From contig JAJZSL010000005.1 in assembly GCA_021849805.1 (NCBI GenBank), forward strand, positions 1 through 64,000: a DNA stretch of 64,000 nucleotides. Reading direction: 5' to 3'. Below the pieces are notes generated by a model. The model did no database searches and was not told the origin of the DNA. It was given only the letters and a program-made list of their open reading frames with translations. The DNA is from a bacterium (lineage in GTDB: Bacteria > Verrucomicrobiota > Verrucomicrobiia > Chthoniobacterales > UBA6821). Below, piece by piece: positions 43,417 to 49,986 of the stretch. The position numbers were made by a program, and so were the translations under genes. Every line of letters starts with the position of its first letter. Positions within the stretch are counted from its first letter, which is position 1.

Positions 43417-44172
43417 TCACTCTGGTAGCTGGGTTAAAATTTCTGGCGGTCCTTCTGGTTGAATGAGAATAGTGTGCTCAAAATGAGCTGAAGGAGAGCC
43501 ATCTGCAGTCACCACCGTCCAGCCATCGGAAAGGATCTTGATCTCTGAAGTTCCCAAATTAATCATCGGTTCAATGGCAAGTGTCATTCCAGCTTTGAGC
43601 TTGGGTCCAGTGCCAGGACGCCCAAAATTAGGAATCTGAGGCTCTTCATGAAGCTGACGTCCCACACCATGACCTACAAATTCTTTCACAACATTCAACC
43701 TTGCTCTCCGTGCTTCTGCTTCTATGTACGCTGAGAGATCACCAAGAGGACGCCCAGCAGTAGCTAGAGCTAGAGCACTGGAGAGCGTTCTCTGGGTGAC
43801 TTGACAGAGGTGCTCTTTCTGCGCAGAAATCATGCCGCAAGCCACCGTGCGTGCCGTATCTCCAATCCATCCATGAAGGATCACTCCTACATCAATAGCG
43901 ACAATATCACCGTACTCCAACCGACGGCTTCCTCCAATACCATGAACGACTTCTTCATTCACAGAAATACAGATTTGACCTGGAAAACCTCGATATCCTA
44001 GAAAAGCACTCTTGGCGCTTCTACTGGCAATCATCTTCCCTGCAGCAAGGTCAATCTCTCCAGTTGTTCTTCCTGGTTCTACCAGAGAGGCCAGCTGATC
44101 AAGAATCATGGCTGCTGTTTGACCAGCAAGACGCATTTTTTCAATCTCAGGAGCTCTCTTCAGTGGAATCAT
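43417..44172 (-). CDS. map: Methionine aminopeptidase, type I
   Basis: Removes the initiator Met from nascent proteins. The 251 residues (MIPLKRAPEIEKMRLAG start) carry all five metal ligands: IAIDVGVILHGWIGDTARTV (two Asp), VGHGVGRQLHEEPQIPNFG (His), LAIEPMINLG (Glu) and HFEHTILI (Glu). The substrate His in VHGIGG is present. No N-terminal SH3-binding or zinc extension exists. It is a stand-alone gene, not in the usual secY-adk-map operon, and lies downstream of the type III secretion-related genes on the same strand, separated by a strong hairpin. Confidence 0.95.
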   Translation of the reverse strand: MIPLKRAPEIEKMRLAGQTAAMILDQLASLVEPGRTTGEIDLAAGKMIASRSAKSAFLGYRGFPGQICISVNEEVVHGIGGSRRLEYGDIVAIDVGVILHGWIGDTARTVACGMISAQKEHLCQVTQRTLSSALALATAGRPLGDLSAYIEAEARRARLNVVKEFVGHGVGRQLHEEPQIPNFGRPGTGPKLKAGMTLAIEPMINLGTSEIKILSDGWTVVTADGSPSAHFEHTILIQPEGPPEILTQLPE

Positions 44173-44253
44173 AGAAAAAACCCAATGATATCGTAGGAAG
44201 AGTTAGAGAAAAGAGCAAAAAGAAGTTAAGTGGAGAGAGTCAAGATGATCAAA

Positions 44254-44287
44254 GTCCAGCGGGAGAAGGGAGCTTCTCCCGCTGGAC
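44254..44287 (-). terminator. Perfect 15-bp hairpin, probable terminator of the type III gene pair
   Basis: GTCCAGCGGGAGAAG (44254-44268), loop GGAG, then the exact complement (44273-44287). It sits 8 bases past the stop of the secreted-protein gene and before map. On the minus strand it is followed by TTTGATC, only a short T run, so intrinsic termination is likely but not certain; it may also protect the 3' end. Confidence 0.6.
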
Positions 44288-44295
44288 CTCCTTTA

Positions 44296-46119
44296 TTAAG
44301 CTCCCTTGACCATACTTACAATCGAAGACATATCTTCAGCAGCAGAACTTGAGTTCTTCTGAAGAGAACCAATGAGGCTCTCCATACCTTGGATGTTTTG
44401 ATCGGTAGTTGTTGTTCCTTCTGAGAGTGCTTGACCAGCAGCACTCTCCTGTTGAGAGGCTCCTTCCATTTCCTTTGCTTTAGTTGCCGATGGTGCTCCA
44501 GCCAGATTGCTGGCACTCTCCCCAAGGCTTTGGAAGATCATATTCATTTGCATATGATTCATCGTTGTCTGCATCCCAGCAGCACTAAATCGCTTAGTAA
44601 GAAAAGCCCTAGAGAGGGGTGAGAACTTTGAGGATAGTGGCGATTGCATCCTCTCAGCCGCTGCTTGGTTCGCAGTAGCAAATCGGATATTAGATGATCG
44701 CTGGATGGGGTTTGTTTCTGTTAAAGCACTGGCATTGTTATCATATGCTCCAAGCAGCTTGTCTTTTAATTTTTCTATATCCTCTCCCTCCCCATGTAAT
44801 TTTGCTATATCACTTCTGGCTTGTTCATTGGCAGCATTAGCATTTTCTTTAGCTTCCTCGGCAGCAGTTTGCTTAGTAAGATTAGTCGGATCTTTTTCTG
44901 CTATAGCAGCTCTCCGTTCATATTCTTCGGTGGCGGCAACAGCTTTTCTGGAAGAAGTAATAGCAGTTTTACTATTGAGAAGGTCCTCAGTTCTCCTTTG
45001 AGATGCTTTTGCTTGATCAAGGAGGTCATCAGCTTTTTCGTTGAGTTTAGTTGCATCAGTCCCCTTAGCTGCTGCAGCTCGAGCTTCTTGCTTTTTGGCA
45101 AGCGCTGCTTGACATAACTCTTTGGTCTTATTGTTTTGAGCATAAATGCTCGAGAATTTGTTAAGCTGGCTATTGGCTCTGCTGCTTTGATTCAGAGAGT
45201 TTGTTGCTTCTCCCATTTTTCTTTCTTCATCGATAGGATCGCTGGTACTGAATGCTTGCCCTGTTCGATTGAGCGATTCCTCGGATTGTGCTGTGGCCTC
45301 AGTAGTTTGTTGCTCTGTCTCAACATCAGCAGCTTCATTCCCTTCTCGAGCAGCACTGAAGGAAACCATTTGACTAGCTACAGTAAAAGCAAGCGATGTT
45401 CCAAAGCCAGCGAGTGCTTGATTTAAGTATTCAGGACCTGAGTCGATCGTTGATTGACCTGATGAATATTGAGAAGCATAAGTCTGCATAACAGAGTAAT
45501 CAAGAGCATCTGTTTGAGCATCAAGGTCACCTGTAAGGCTCACTCCAAACTGAGCAAGCATATTTGCAATCTCTGATAAGGTCAGCATATCACCGGTAGT
45601 ACTCATTCCAGTAGTGCCTCCAGTGCCTCCAGTGCCTCCAGTGCCTCCAGTGCCTCCAGTGCCTCCAGTGCCTCCAGTGCCTCCAGTGCCTCCAGTGCCT
45701 CCAGTGCCTCCAGTGCCTCCAGTGCCTCCAGTGCCTCCAGTATCTGGGACAGGTTCTCCTTGAGGATTAGTTTTGATAGCGTTTAGATGTTCTTGAAGTG
45801 TTGTTGCTACTTTATCGGTTAAGTTGGTTAAGTCAGAGGGGTCAACTTCATCAGGAATAGGCAAATCAGGCATGCCCTCCAGTGTCGTGAGGAGTGTTGT
45901 TTCACTAAGACCACCGGTAGTCGTTCTCCCATCCATAATCAAGGTCGATGCAGTTTTGGCCACAACACCTGCTGTTAGCGCTTTGATTGCTGTTGTTCCT
46001 ATTTCAGTAGCGTTCTGAGCAGTAGCTTGGGCCGCTGCTTGAGCAGTGGCTAAACTATCAGCTATGTTCTGCGATGGGTTAGGAGGATTGGAAATATTAG
46101 AGGAAATCGTAGAGGACAT
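44296..46119 (-). CDS. Putative type III secretion translocator/secreted substrate
   Basis: 607 residues, almost free of Cys and Trp, rich in Ala, Ser, Thr, Gln and Asn, with a Ser/Asn-rich N-terminus (MSSTISSNISNPPNPSQN) as in type III substrates. A low-complexity Thr-Gly-Gly linker lies at about 127-170. Moderately hydrophobic segments occur near 40-62 and 238-263 (ALAGFGTSLAFTVASQMVSF). Residues about 290-470 are strongly coiled-coil (AALAKKQEARAAA ... EDLLNSKTAITSS). The gene follows a SycD-type chaperone gene by 98 bases, the same order as lcrH-yopB or the chlamydial lcrH-copB pairs, which is the main argument for a translocator. Sequence similarity to YopB/CopB is not visible by eye, so an effector or tip-like role is possible. 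Confidence 0.65.
   Translation of the reverse strand: MSSTISSNISNPPNPSQNIADSLATAQAAAQATAQNATEIGTTAIKALTAGVVAKTASTLIMDGRTTTGGLSETTLLTTLEGMPDLPIPDEVDPSDLTNLTDKVATTLQEHLNAIKTNPQGEPVPDTGGTGGTGGTGGTGGTGGTGGTGGTGGTGGTGGTGGTGGTGGTTGMSTTGDMLTLSEIANMLAQFGVSLTGDLDAQTDALDYSVMQTYASQYSSGQSTIDSGPEYLNQALAGFGTSLAFTVASQMVSFSAAREGNEAADVETEQQTTEATAQSEESLNRTGQAFSTSDPIDEERKMGEATNSLNQSSRANSQLNKFSSIYAQNNKTKELCQAALAKKQEARAAAAKGTDATKLNEKADDLLDQAKASQRRTEDLLNSKTAITSSRKAVAATEEYERRAAIAEKDPTNLTKQTAAEEAKENANAANEQARSDIAKLHGEGEDIEKLKDKLLGAYDNNASALTETNPIQRSSNIRFATANQAAAERMQSPLSSKFSPLSRAFLTKRFSAAGMQTTMNHMQMNMIFQSLGESASNLAGAPSATKAKEMEGASQQESAAGQALSEGTTTTDQNIQGMESLIGSLQKNSSSAAEDMSSIVSMVKGA
45616..45741 (-). repeat. Tandem 9-bp repeat (14 units) encoding Thr-Gly-Gly
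   Basis: Fourteen uninterrupted copies of GCCTCCAGT (plus strand), that is ACTGGAGGC on the coding strand. The copies are identical at the DNA level, including the third codon positions, so the array is recent and likely variable in copy number. Changes by whole units keep the frame and alter only linker length. Confidence 0.92.
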
Positions 46120-46217
46120 AAAAAAGAAGAAAGAGTGATTTTATTAATATTTTTGGTAAGGAAAACGCTAAGGAGAAGGAAGGAGAAGCTCTTCTTCTTA
46201 GTCATGAAGATATGAAA

Positions 46218-46730
46218 TTATGATGAAAGCAAATTTTCCTTGAGCTTAATGATTTGATCATTGAGATGACTGTAGCGCTCTTTTTGTTCTTCAGCCCGAT
46301 GAAGCGCAGTTTCAAGCATCATCATAGCTTCCTTTTCTTTCTTGCACTCTAAGTAGCAATTGAAGCTGCGCAGCAGTGAAATCGGGTCAGATTCATCCAA
46401 AATAGCAACAATTTGGTAGCAGCCAGCTGCCTTTGAAAAGAGCTTCATAGCTTCAGCACAGGCGGCAACTCCAAGCCATGCTCGCTTATCGTAACAATCC
46501 AAGAAAGCCATCATTTGGAACAAAGGATAGGCTTCTTCATATTTCCTTTGAGCATAGAGATGATGGCAAACCAAGTAGACAGCTTCCATGTGTTTCTCAC
46601 CTAAACCATGCTTGAGATAGAAAGGAGGTAGTAGGGAGCGTAGATGAGGATCCCATCGGAGGGTCATGCGAGGAGCTACCGAAGGATCCTCTGTTATTGA
46701 AGTGGTTGCTGATTGCTGCGTTGTTATCAT
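46218..46730 (-). CDS. sycD: Type III secretion class II chaperone, SycD/LcrH family
   Basis: 170-residue TPR protein that would hold translocators in the cytoplasm before export. The three TPRs follow the SycD pattern: LVCHHLYAQRKYEEAYPLFQMMAFLD, CYDKRAWLGVAACAEAMKLFSKAAGCYQIVAILD (the C/YDxRxWLGLAAC signature of SycD/LcrH) and ESDPISLLRSFNCYLECKKEKEAMMMLETAL, with a charged C-terminal helix. The first 30 residues form the expected disordered N-terminus. Its position just upstream of a large secreted-protein gene on the same strand is typical. Secretion apparatus genes (sctV, sctN, sctJ) are not in the window, so they must lie elsewhere for the system to work. Confidence 0.85.
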   Translation of the reverse strand: MITTQQSATTSITEDPSVAPRMTLRWDPHLRSLLPPFYLKHGLGEKHMEAVYLVCHHLYAQRKYEEAYPLFQMMAFLDCYDKRAWLGVAACAEAMKLFSKAAGCYQIVAILDESDPISLLRSFNCYLECKKEKEAMMMLETALHRAEEQKERYSHLNDQIIKLKENLLSS

Positions 46731-47097
46731 GGTTTACTTAAAGTTAGGAACAGTCCTGATGAAATATTCTTACTGTTTCAACACGTTGTTCACTTGCTAT
46801 TGCTGTTTTAATTTGCCATTCCAAAATTTTAAAAAAGGCTTGCCAGAGCATAAGAGAAAAAGAAACTTGAGCAACAAGAATATTTGACTGATATTTGACG
46901 GCAGAGGAGCGTTTTTTTTAACAGAGAAAGAAAAGGAAAATTTTTCTGGCCATTGTGAATTCTTTTCAGTAATAATAAATGGCTCTTCATGAAAGATTCT
47001 TTCTAAAGAGTTTCTTTTCTAGAGAAGAGTAACCACTTTCCCAAAAAGTTACTCTCTTCTCTTCCTCTGTTTATCTAGCTATTTTCCCCACTCATTT
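46731..47097. other. Divergent intergenic region between sycD and rpmJ
   Basis: 367 A/T-rich bases without a gene, holding the promoters of the leftward type III pair and the rightward ribosomal operon. A possible promoter reads TTGACG (46897) with a weak TTAACA about 17 bases on; this is suggestive only. Near its right end lies the hairpin listed separately. Confidence 0.5.
47021..47062 (+). promoter_or_regulatory. Leader hairpin upstream of the rpmJ-rpsM-rpsK-rpsD genes
   Basis: AGAGAAGAGTAAC (47021-47033) pairs with GTTACTCTCTTCTCT (47048-47062) across a 14-base loop, with a 2-base bulge. It ends 35 bases before the rpmJ ATG. In other bacteria S4 represses this operon through a leader RNA, so an autoregulatory site is possible; the fold itself does not resemble the E. 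coli S4 pseudoknot in any way I can show. No T run follows, so it is not an obvious terminator. Confidence 0.45.
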
Positions 47098-47211
47098 ATG
47101 AAAGTTCGAGCTTCTGTCAAACGTCTTTGCGAAAGTTGCAAAGTTGTGCGTCGCCAAAATGTTATTCGTGTGGTTTGCAAAAACCCTCGCCACAAGCAAC
47201 GACAAGGTTAG
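47098..47211 (+). CDS. rpmJ: 50S ribosomal protein L36
   Basis: 37 residues, [20 protein letters not shown] then [17 protein letters not shown], with the zinc-binding C-x2-C ... C-x4-H pattern intact (CESC, CKNPRH). This is the normal L36 length and the usual gene before rpsM. The ATG at 47098 is preceded by CCCCACTCATTT without a Shine-Dalgarno sequence. Confidence 0.97.
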   Translation: MKVRASVKRLCESCKVVRRQNVIRVVCKNPRHKQRQG

Positions 47212-47261
47212 CTCTCAACGTTCATTTTTTTATCATTTCCTTATCTTAAATTTATTTTATT

Positions 47262-47639
47262 ATGCCACGACTTCTCGGTATTGAAATTCCAGGCGACAAG
47301 CGCATCGAAGCCTCTCTCACATACATCTACGGTATTGGTTTTAAGACTTCCAAAAGAATTTTGGAGCGAGCTAACGTTGATCTCAATCAACGTGCTAAAA
47401 CACTCACTCCCGAGCAGATTAGCTCCATCATTCATGCCATCACTGATGAAAAAATCATGATTGAGGGAGATCTTCGTCGAGAGATTCAAGGTAATTTAAA
47501 GCGCCTACAGGCCATCAATTGTTATCGAGGAATTCGCCATCGCCGTGGCCTCCCTGTACGTGGTCAGCGCACACAGACAAATGCACGTACACGCAAAGGG
47601 CCTCGCAAAACAGTTGGTATTGTGCGCGCTAAAGATTAA
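47262..47639 (+). CDS. rpsM: 30S ribosomal protein S13
   Basis: 125 residues: [30 protein letters not shown], the helix-two-turn-helix middle, then the conserved basic end [20 protein letters not shown] followed by [12 protein letters not shown] that contacts tRNA in the P site. Order rpmJ-rpsM-rpsK-rpsD is the alpha-operon layout. The ATG follows AAATTTATTTTATT. Confidence 0.98.
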   Translation: MPRLLGIEIPGDKRIEASLTYIYGIGFKTSKRILERANVDLNQRAKTLTPEQISSIIHAITDEKIMIEGDLRREIQGNLKRLQAINCYRGIRHRRGLPVRGQRTQTNARTRKGPRKTVGIVRAKD

Positions 47640-47695
47640 TTGTTGATTTATTCTTTTACTCGCACCACTTTTTTATTTTTTTGTCTCTATTTTCC

Positions 47696-48418
47696 ATGTC
47701 AGAAAAAACATCACCACAACTTGATACGCCATCCTTAACACCTCACTTGTCGGAGTCTCTTCCTACCAACCAAGAAGTAGTAACAACGATATCAAACCCG
47801 CTCTCTCATGAGAGCAGCGGGATGAGTGGTGAGCAAGCTCGGACCAGTAGTGAGCAAGCTCGGACCAGTAGTGAGCAAGCTCGGACCAGTAGTGAGCAAG
47901 CTCGGACCAGTAGTGAGCAAGCTCCTAAAGCAGCAAAAAAAACCGTGAAGTCTTCCAAGACTTCCAAATCAAGTAAAGCAGAGGAAGCCGCTACTCCTGC
48001 AGCTCCAATAAGCTTCAACCTTGATGATCCTATTGAACCTCCTAAAATTGTGAAAGCAAAGGGGAGTAAAAATGTTCTTCAAGGTCTTGCCCACGTCCAG
48101 GCAACGTTCAATAATACCATTGTTACGATTACAGATCTTCGTGGAGCAGTGATTGGTTGGTCCAGTGCAGGAAAAATGAATTTTAAAGGATCTCGTAAAA
48201 GTACTGCCTATGCTGCTCAAGTCGTTGCTCAAGATGCTTGTCGCCAAGCAATGGGTCATGGCCTCAAAGAAGTTTCAGTTCGTGTTAAGGGACCTGGAGC
48301 TGGCCGCGAATCAGCAGTGCGTGCCATGCAGGCCATTGGTCTTGAAATTTCTTTGATTCAAGATGTCACTCCCGTTCCACACAATGGCTGTCGCCCTCCC
48401 AAGCAACGCCGTGTCTAA
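47696..48418 (+). CDS. rpsK: 30S ribosomal protein S11 with a long N-terminal extension
   Basis: The C-terminal ~114 residues are a normal S11 ([77 protein letters not shown]). In front lies an extra domain of about 125 residues not found in usual S11 (~129 total). It is Ser/Thr/Ala/Lys-rich: [20 protein letters not shown], five tandem seven-residue repeats of SSEQART, then [17 protein letters not shown], a Lys-rich run. Start 47696 (ATG) is chosen; a TTG at 47681 is in frame. No stop or internal start just before the core suggests separate genes. S11 sits on the platform near the mRNA exit, where a basic tail could bind RNA. Confidence 0.9.
   Translation: MSEKTSPQLDTPSLTPHLSESLPTNQEVVTTISNPLSHESSGMSGEQARTSSEQARTSSEQARTSSEQARTSSEQAPKAAKKTVKSSKTSKSSKAEEAATPAAPISFNLDDPIEPPKIVKAKGSKNVLQGLAHVQATFNNTIVTITDLRGAVIGWSSAGKMNFKGSRKSTAYAAQVVAQDACRQAMGHGLKEVSVRVKGPGAGRESAVRAMQAIGLEISLIQDVTPVPHNGCRPPKQRRV
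47825..47929 (+). repeat. Tandem 21-bp repeat inside rpsK (5 units)
   Basis: Units of AGTAGTGAGCAAGCTCGGAC plus C at 47825, 47846, 47867, 47888 and 47909. The first has GGT for the second codon and the last diverges after GCT. Units 2-4 are identical at the DNA level. Each adds the residues SSEQART. Confidence 0.92.
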
Positions 48419-48500
48419 TGAACAGCTAGCTTCCATGTGAGGCTAAAATTTTTTCCCTAAAGCTCCTTTTCTTCCTTCACTTCTTACCTTCTCATCTATC

Positions 48501-49112
48501 ATGGCTCGTTATACAGGACCTAAGACTAAAATCAGCCGCCGCTACGGTGTTCTCCTTGGCGGATCACCTCGTGCTTTTGAAAACAAAAACTATCCTCCTG
48601 GCATGCACGGTCCCAAAGGAGCACGTCGCAAAGTCTCTGAATATGGAACAGCCTTAGCAGAAAAGCAAAAGCTTCGTTTTCAATATGGTGTCCTAGAAAG
48701 ACAGTTTCGTCGCTATTTTGAAATGGCTTCTCGTCGCCGTGGAATTACTGGTCTGATTCTCTTGCAACTTCTTGAAACACGTTTGGACAATGTGATCTAC
48801 CGAATGGGCTTTGCAAAGACACTCTCTGCTGCTCGTCAGCTTGTTTCCCATGGACATGTCTTACTGAACGGTCGAAAGACAGACATCTCATCAGCCACCC
48901 TAAAAATCGGTGACATCGTAAGCATCAAAGGAAAGGTAAACTCTCGTCAGCTGGTAGAACGTGGACTTGATCAAACTCAAATTACCGAACCGCCTTCCTG
49001 GCTTTTAGTCGATAAGGAAGAGCTAACTGGCAAAGTGCTCAGCATCCCTACACGAGAAGAAATCAACCCTCTTGTTAATGAACAACTCATAGTCGAGCAT
49101 TACTCACGCTAG
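48501..49112 (+). CDS. rpsD: 30S ribosomal protein S4
   Basis: 203 residues, MARYTGPKTKISRRYGVLLG onward, with GMHGPKGARRKVSEYGTAL, the S4 domain LETRLDNVIYRMGFAKTLSA, ARQLVSHGHVLLNGRKTDI and the C-terminal REEINPLVNEQLIVEHYSR. No N-terminal zinc cysteines (C- form). rpoA and rplQ, which normally come next in this operon, are absent; yajC follows after 42 bases. Confidence 0.98.
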   Translation: MARYTGPKTKISRRYGVLLGGSPRAFENKNYPPGMHGPKGARRKVSEYGTALAEKQKLRFQYGVLERQFRRYFEMASRRRGITGLILLQLLETRLDNVIYRMGFAKTLSAARQLVSHGHVLLNGRKTDISSATLKIGDIVSIKGKVNSRQLVERGLDQTQITEPPSWLLVDKEELTGKVLSIPTREEINPLVNEQLIVEHYSR

Positions 49113-49154
49113 AGATTTTTCTGCTGTGGATATTTTCTTGATTTTTCTAAAAAC

Positions 49155-49478
49155 ATGATACACCTCTCTTTTGCACTAGCACAGGCTGCAGGGACTCCAC
49201 CACCTTGGGCTCAATATGCTCCCTTGCTTTTCTTAGGTATTATTTTTTATTTTTTGCTCATTCGTCCTCAACAAAAGCAACGCAAGGAGCATGAATCTTT
49301 GATTAGGGGGCTGAAGAGCGGTGATAAAATTGTCACAAGTAGCGGTATTCATGGAATCATTACCAATGTCAAAGATCGTACGTTCTTAGTTCGCATTGCT
49401 GAGAATGTCAAAATTGAAATCGATCAAGTAGCTGTAGCAGGTCTCCAGAAGAGCGATTCTAAAGATGAAGAAAGTTAA
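49155..49478 (+). CDS. yajC: Preprotein translocase accessory subunit YajC
   Basis: 107 residues with one N-terminal membrane helix (YAPLLFLGIIFYFLLIRPQQ) ending in the hallmark RPQQKQRKEHESLIRGLKSGD, then KIVTSSGIHGIITNVKDRTF and the beta-rich tail VRIAENVKIEIDQVAVAGL. YajC associates with SecDF at the translocon. secD, its usual neighbour, is not downstream: a repeat-filled gap follows. Confidence 0.95.
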   Translation: MIHLSFALAQAAGTPPPWAQYAPLLFLGIIFYFLLIRPQQKQRKEHESLIRGLKSGDKIVTSSGIHGIITNVKDRTFLVRIAENVKIEIDQVAVAGLQKSDSKDEES

Positions 49479-49509
49479 AAGGGCGATGGGAGCAGTCAGT
49501 TCTGCGTAG

Positions 49510-49646
49510 CGCTCTGAGTTTTTTTTCTCTTCTAGAGCGTTTTAAATCAAATTGTAGACCATGTTTAGGGGTGTCCAGAAATGTGGAGATCAAGGCCCGC
49601 TGTCCTGATTACACGAGGACTCGGGCACTGAAGTGATGCCGCCATG
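49510..49646 (-). repeat. Tail module (T3), reverse orientation
   Basis: Read on the minus strand: GGCGGCATCACTTCAGTGCC, CGAGTCCTCGTGTAATCAGG, then GGTCTACAATTTGATTTAAA and ACGCTCTAGAAG, the same order as T1 and T2. It abuts the inverted-repeat element at 49647. Confidence 0.65.
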
Positions 49647-49812
49647 TATAGTCCAATTACTTAGAAATGACAGGAAATGGACGTGATCTTACTTAAAAAG
49701 TGCAGCGTTCTCATCCCATCACCTTATTGTTGAGATAGTGCTCGGTCTTTGGCCTTACCTTTTTTAAAAATCTCTGCACTCTTTCCTGTAATTTTTAAGT
49801 AATTGGACTATA
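49647..49812. mobile_element. 166-bp terminal-inverted-repeat element (MITE-like), copy 3
   Basis: Outer ends TATAGTCCAATTACTTAGAA (49647 onward) and TTTTTAAGTAATTGGACTATA ending at 49812 (last 20: TTTTAAGTAATTGGACTATA); the 31-base repeats differ at only about two positions. The ends carry TA. The interior is about 90% like copy 2 by eye. No transposase ORF. Confidence 0.8.
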
Positions 49813-49975
49813 AGATCTACCTCCATTGCCGTCCTTCCCGTGAACGCAGGAATCTAGGAGAGTGTTGATGATTTTATGAACAATGGCAGGACTTTCTTGT
49901 TTGGAAAGAGTTGAGAAAATTCAAGGTGAAAAGGCGAAAAAGCAAAAAACTACACCGATTTTTTTAAAGAAAGAT
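49813..49975 (+). repeat. Dispersed intergenic repeat, copy F
   Basis: Contains a decayed palindrome (TCCTTCCCGTGAACGCAGGA), then AGAGTGTTGATGATTTTATG, CAATGGCAGGACTTTCTTG and AATTCAAGGTGAAAAGGCGA, aligning with copies D and E. It ends just before the PHP-GT4 gene stop. The whole gap 49479-49986 has no gene. Confidence 0.68.
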
Positions 49976-49986
49976 CGCTATGTTTC

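Noticed and set aside
44705-45426. Ser/Leu-rich plus-strand ORFs opposite the secreted-protein gene
   Set aside because: They are the complement of Ala/Glu/Lys-rich coiled-coil codons and look like shadow frames.
45616-45741. CRISPR-like appearance of the regular array
   Set aside because: The units are 9 bp with no spacers and encode Thr-Gly-Gly in frame; it is a microsatellite-like coding repeat.
47806-48018. Minus-strand ORF with ACSLLVR repeats inside rpsK
   Set aside because: It is the antisense reading of the 21-bp repeat array.
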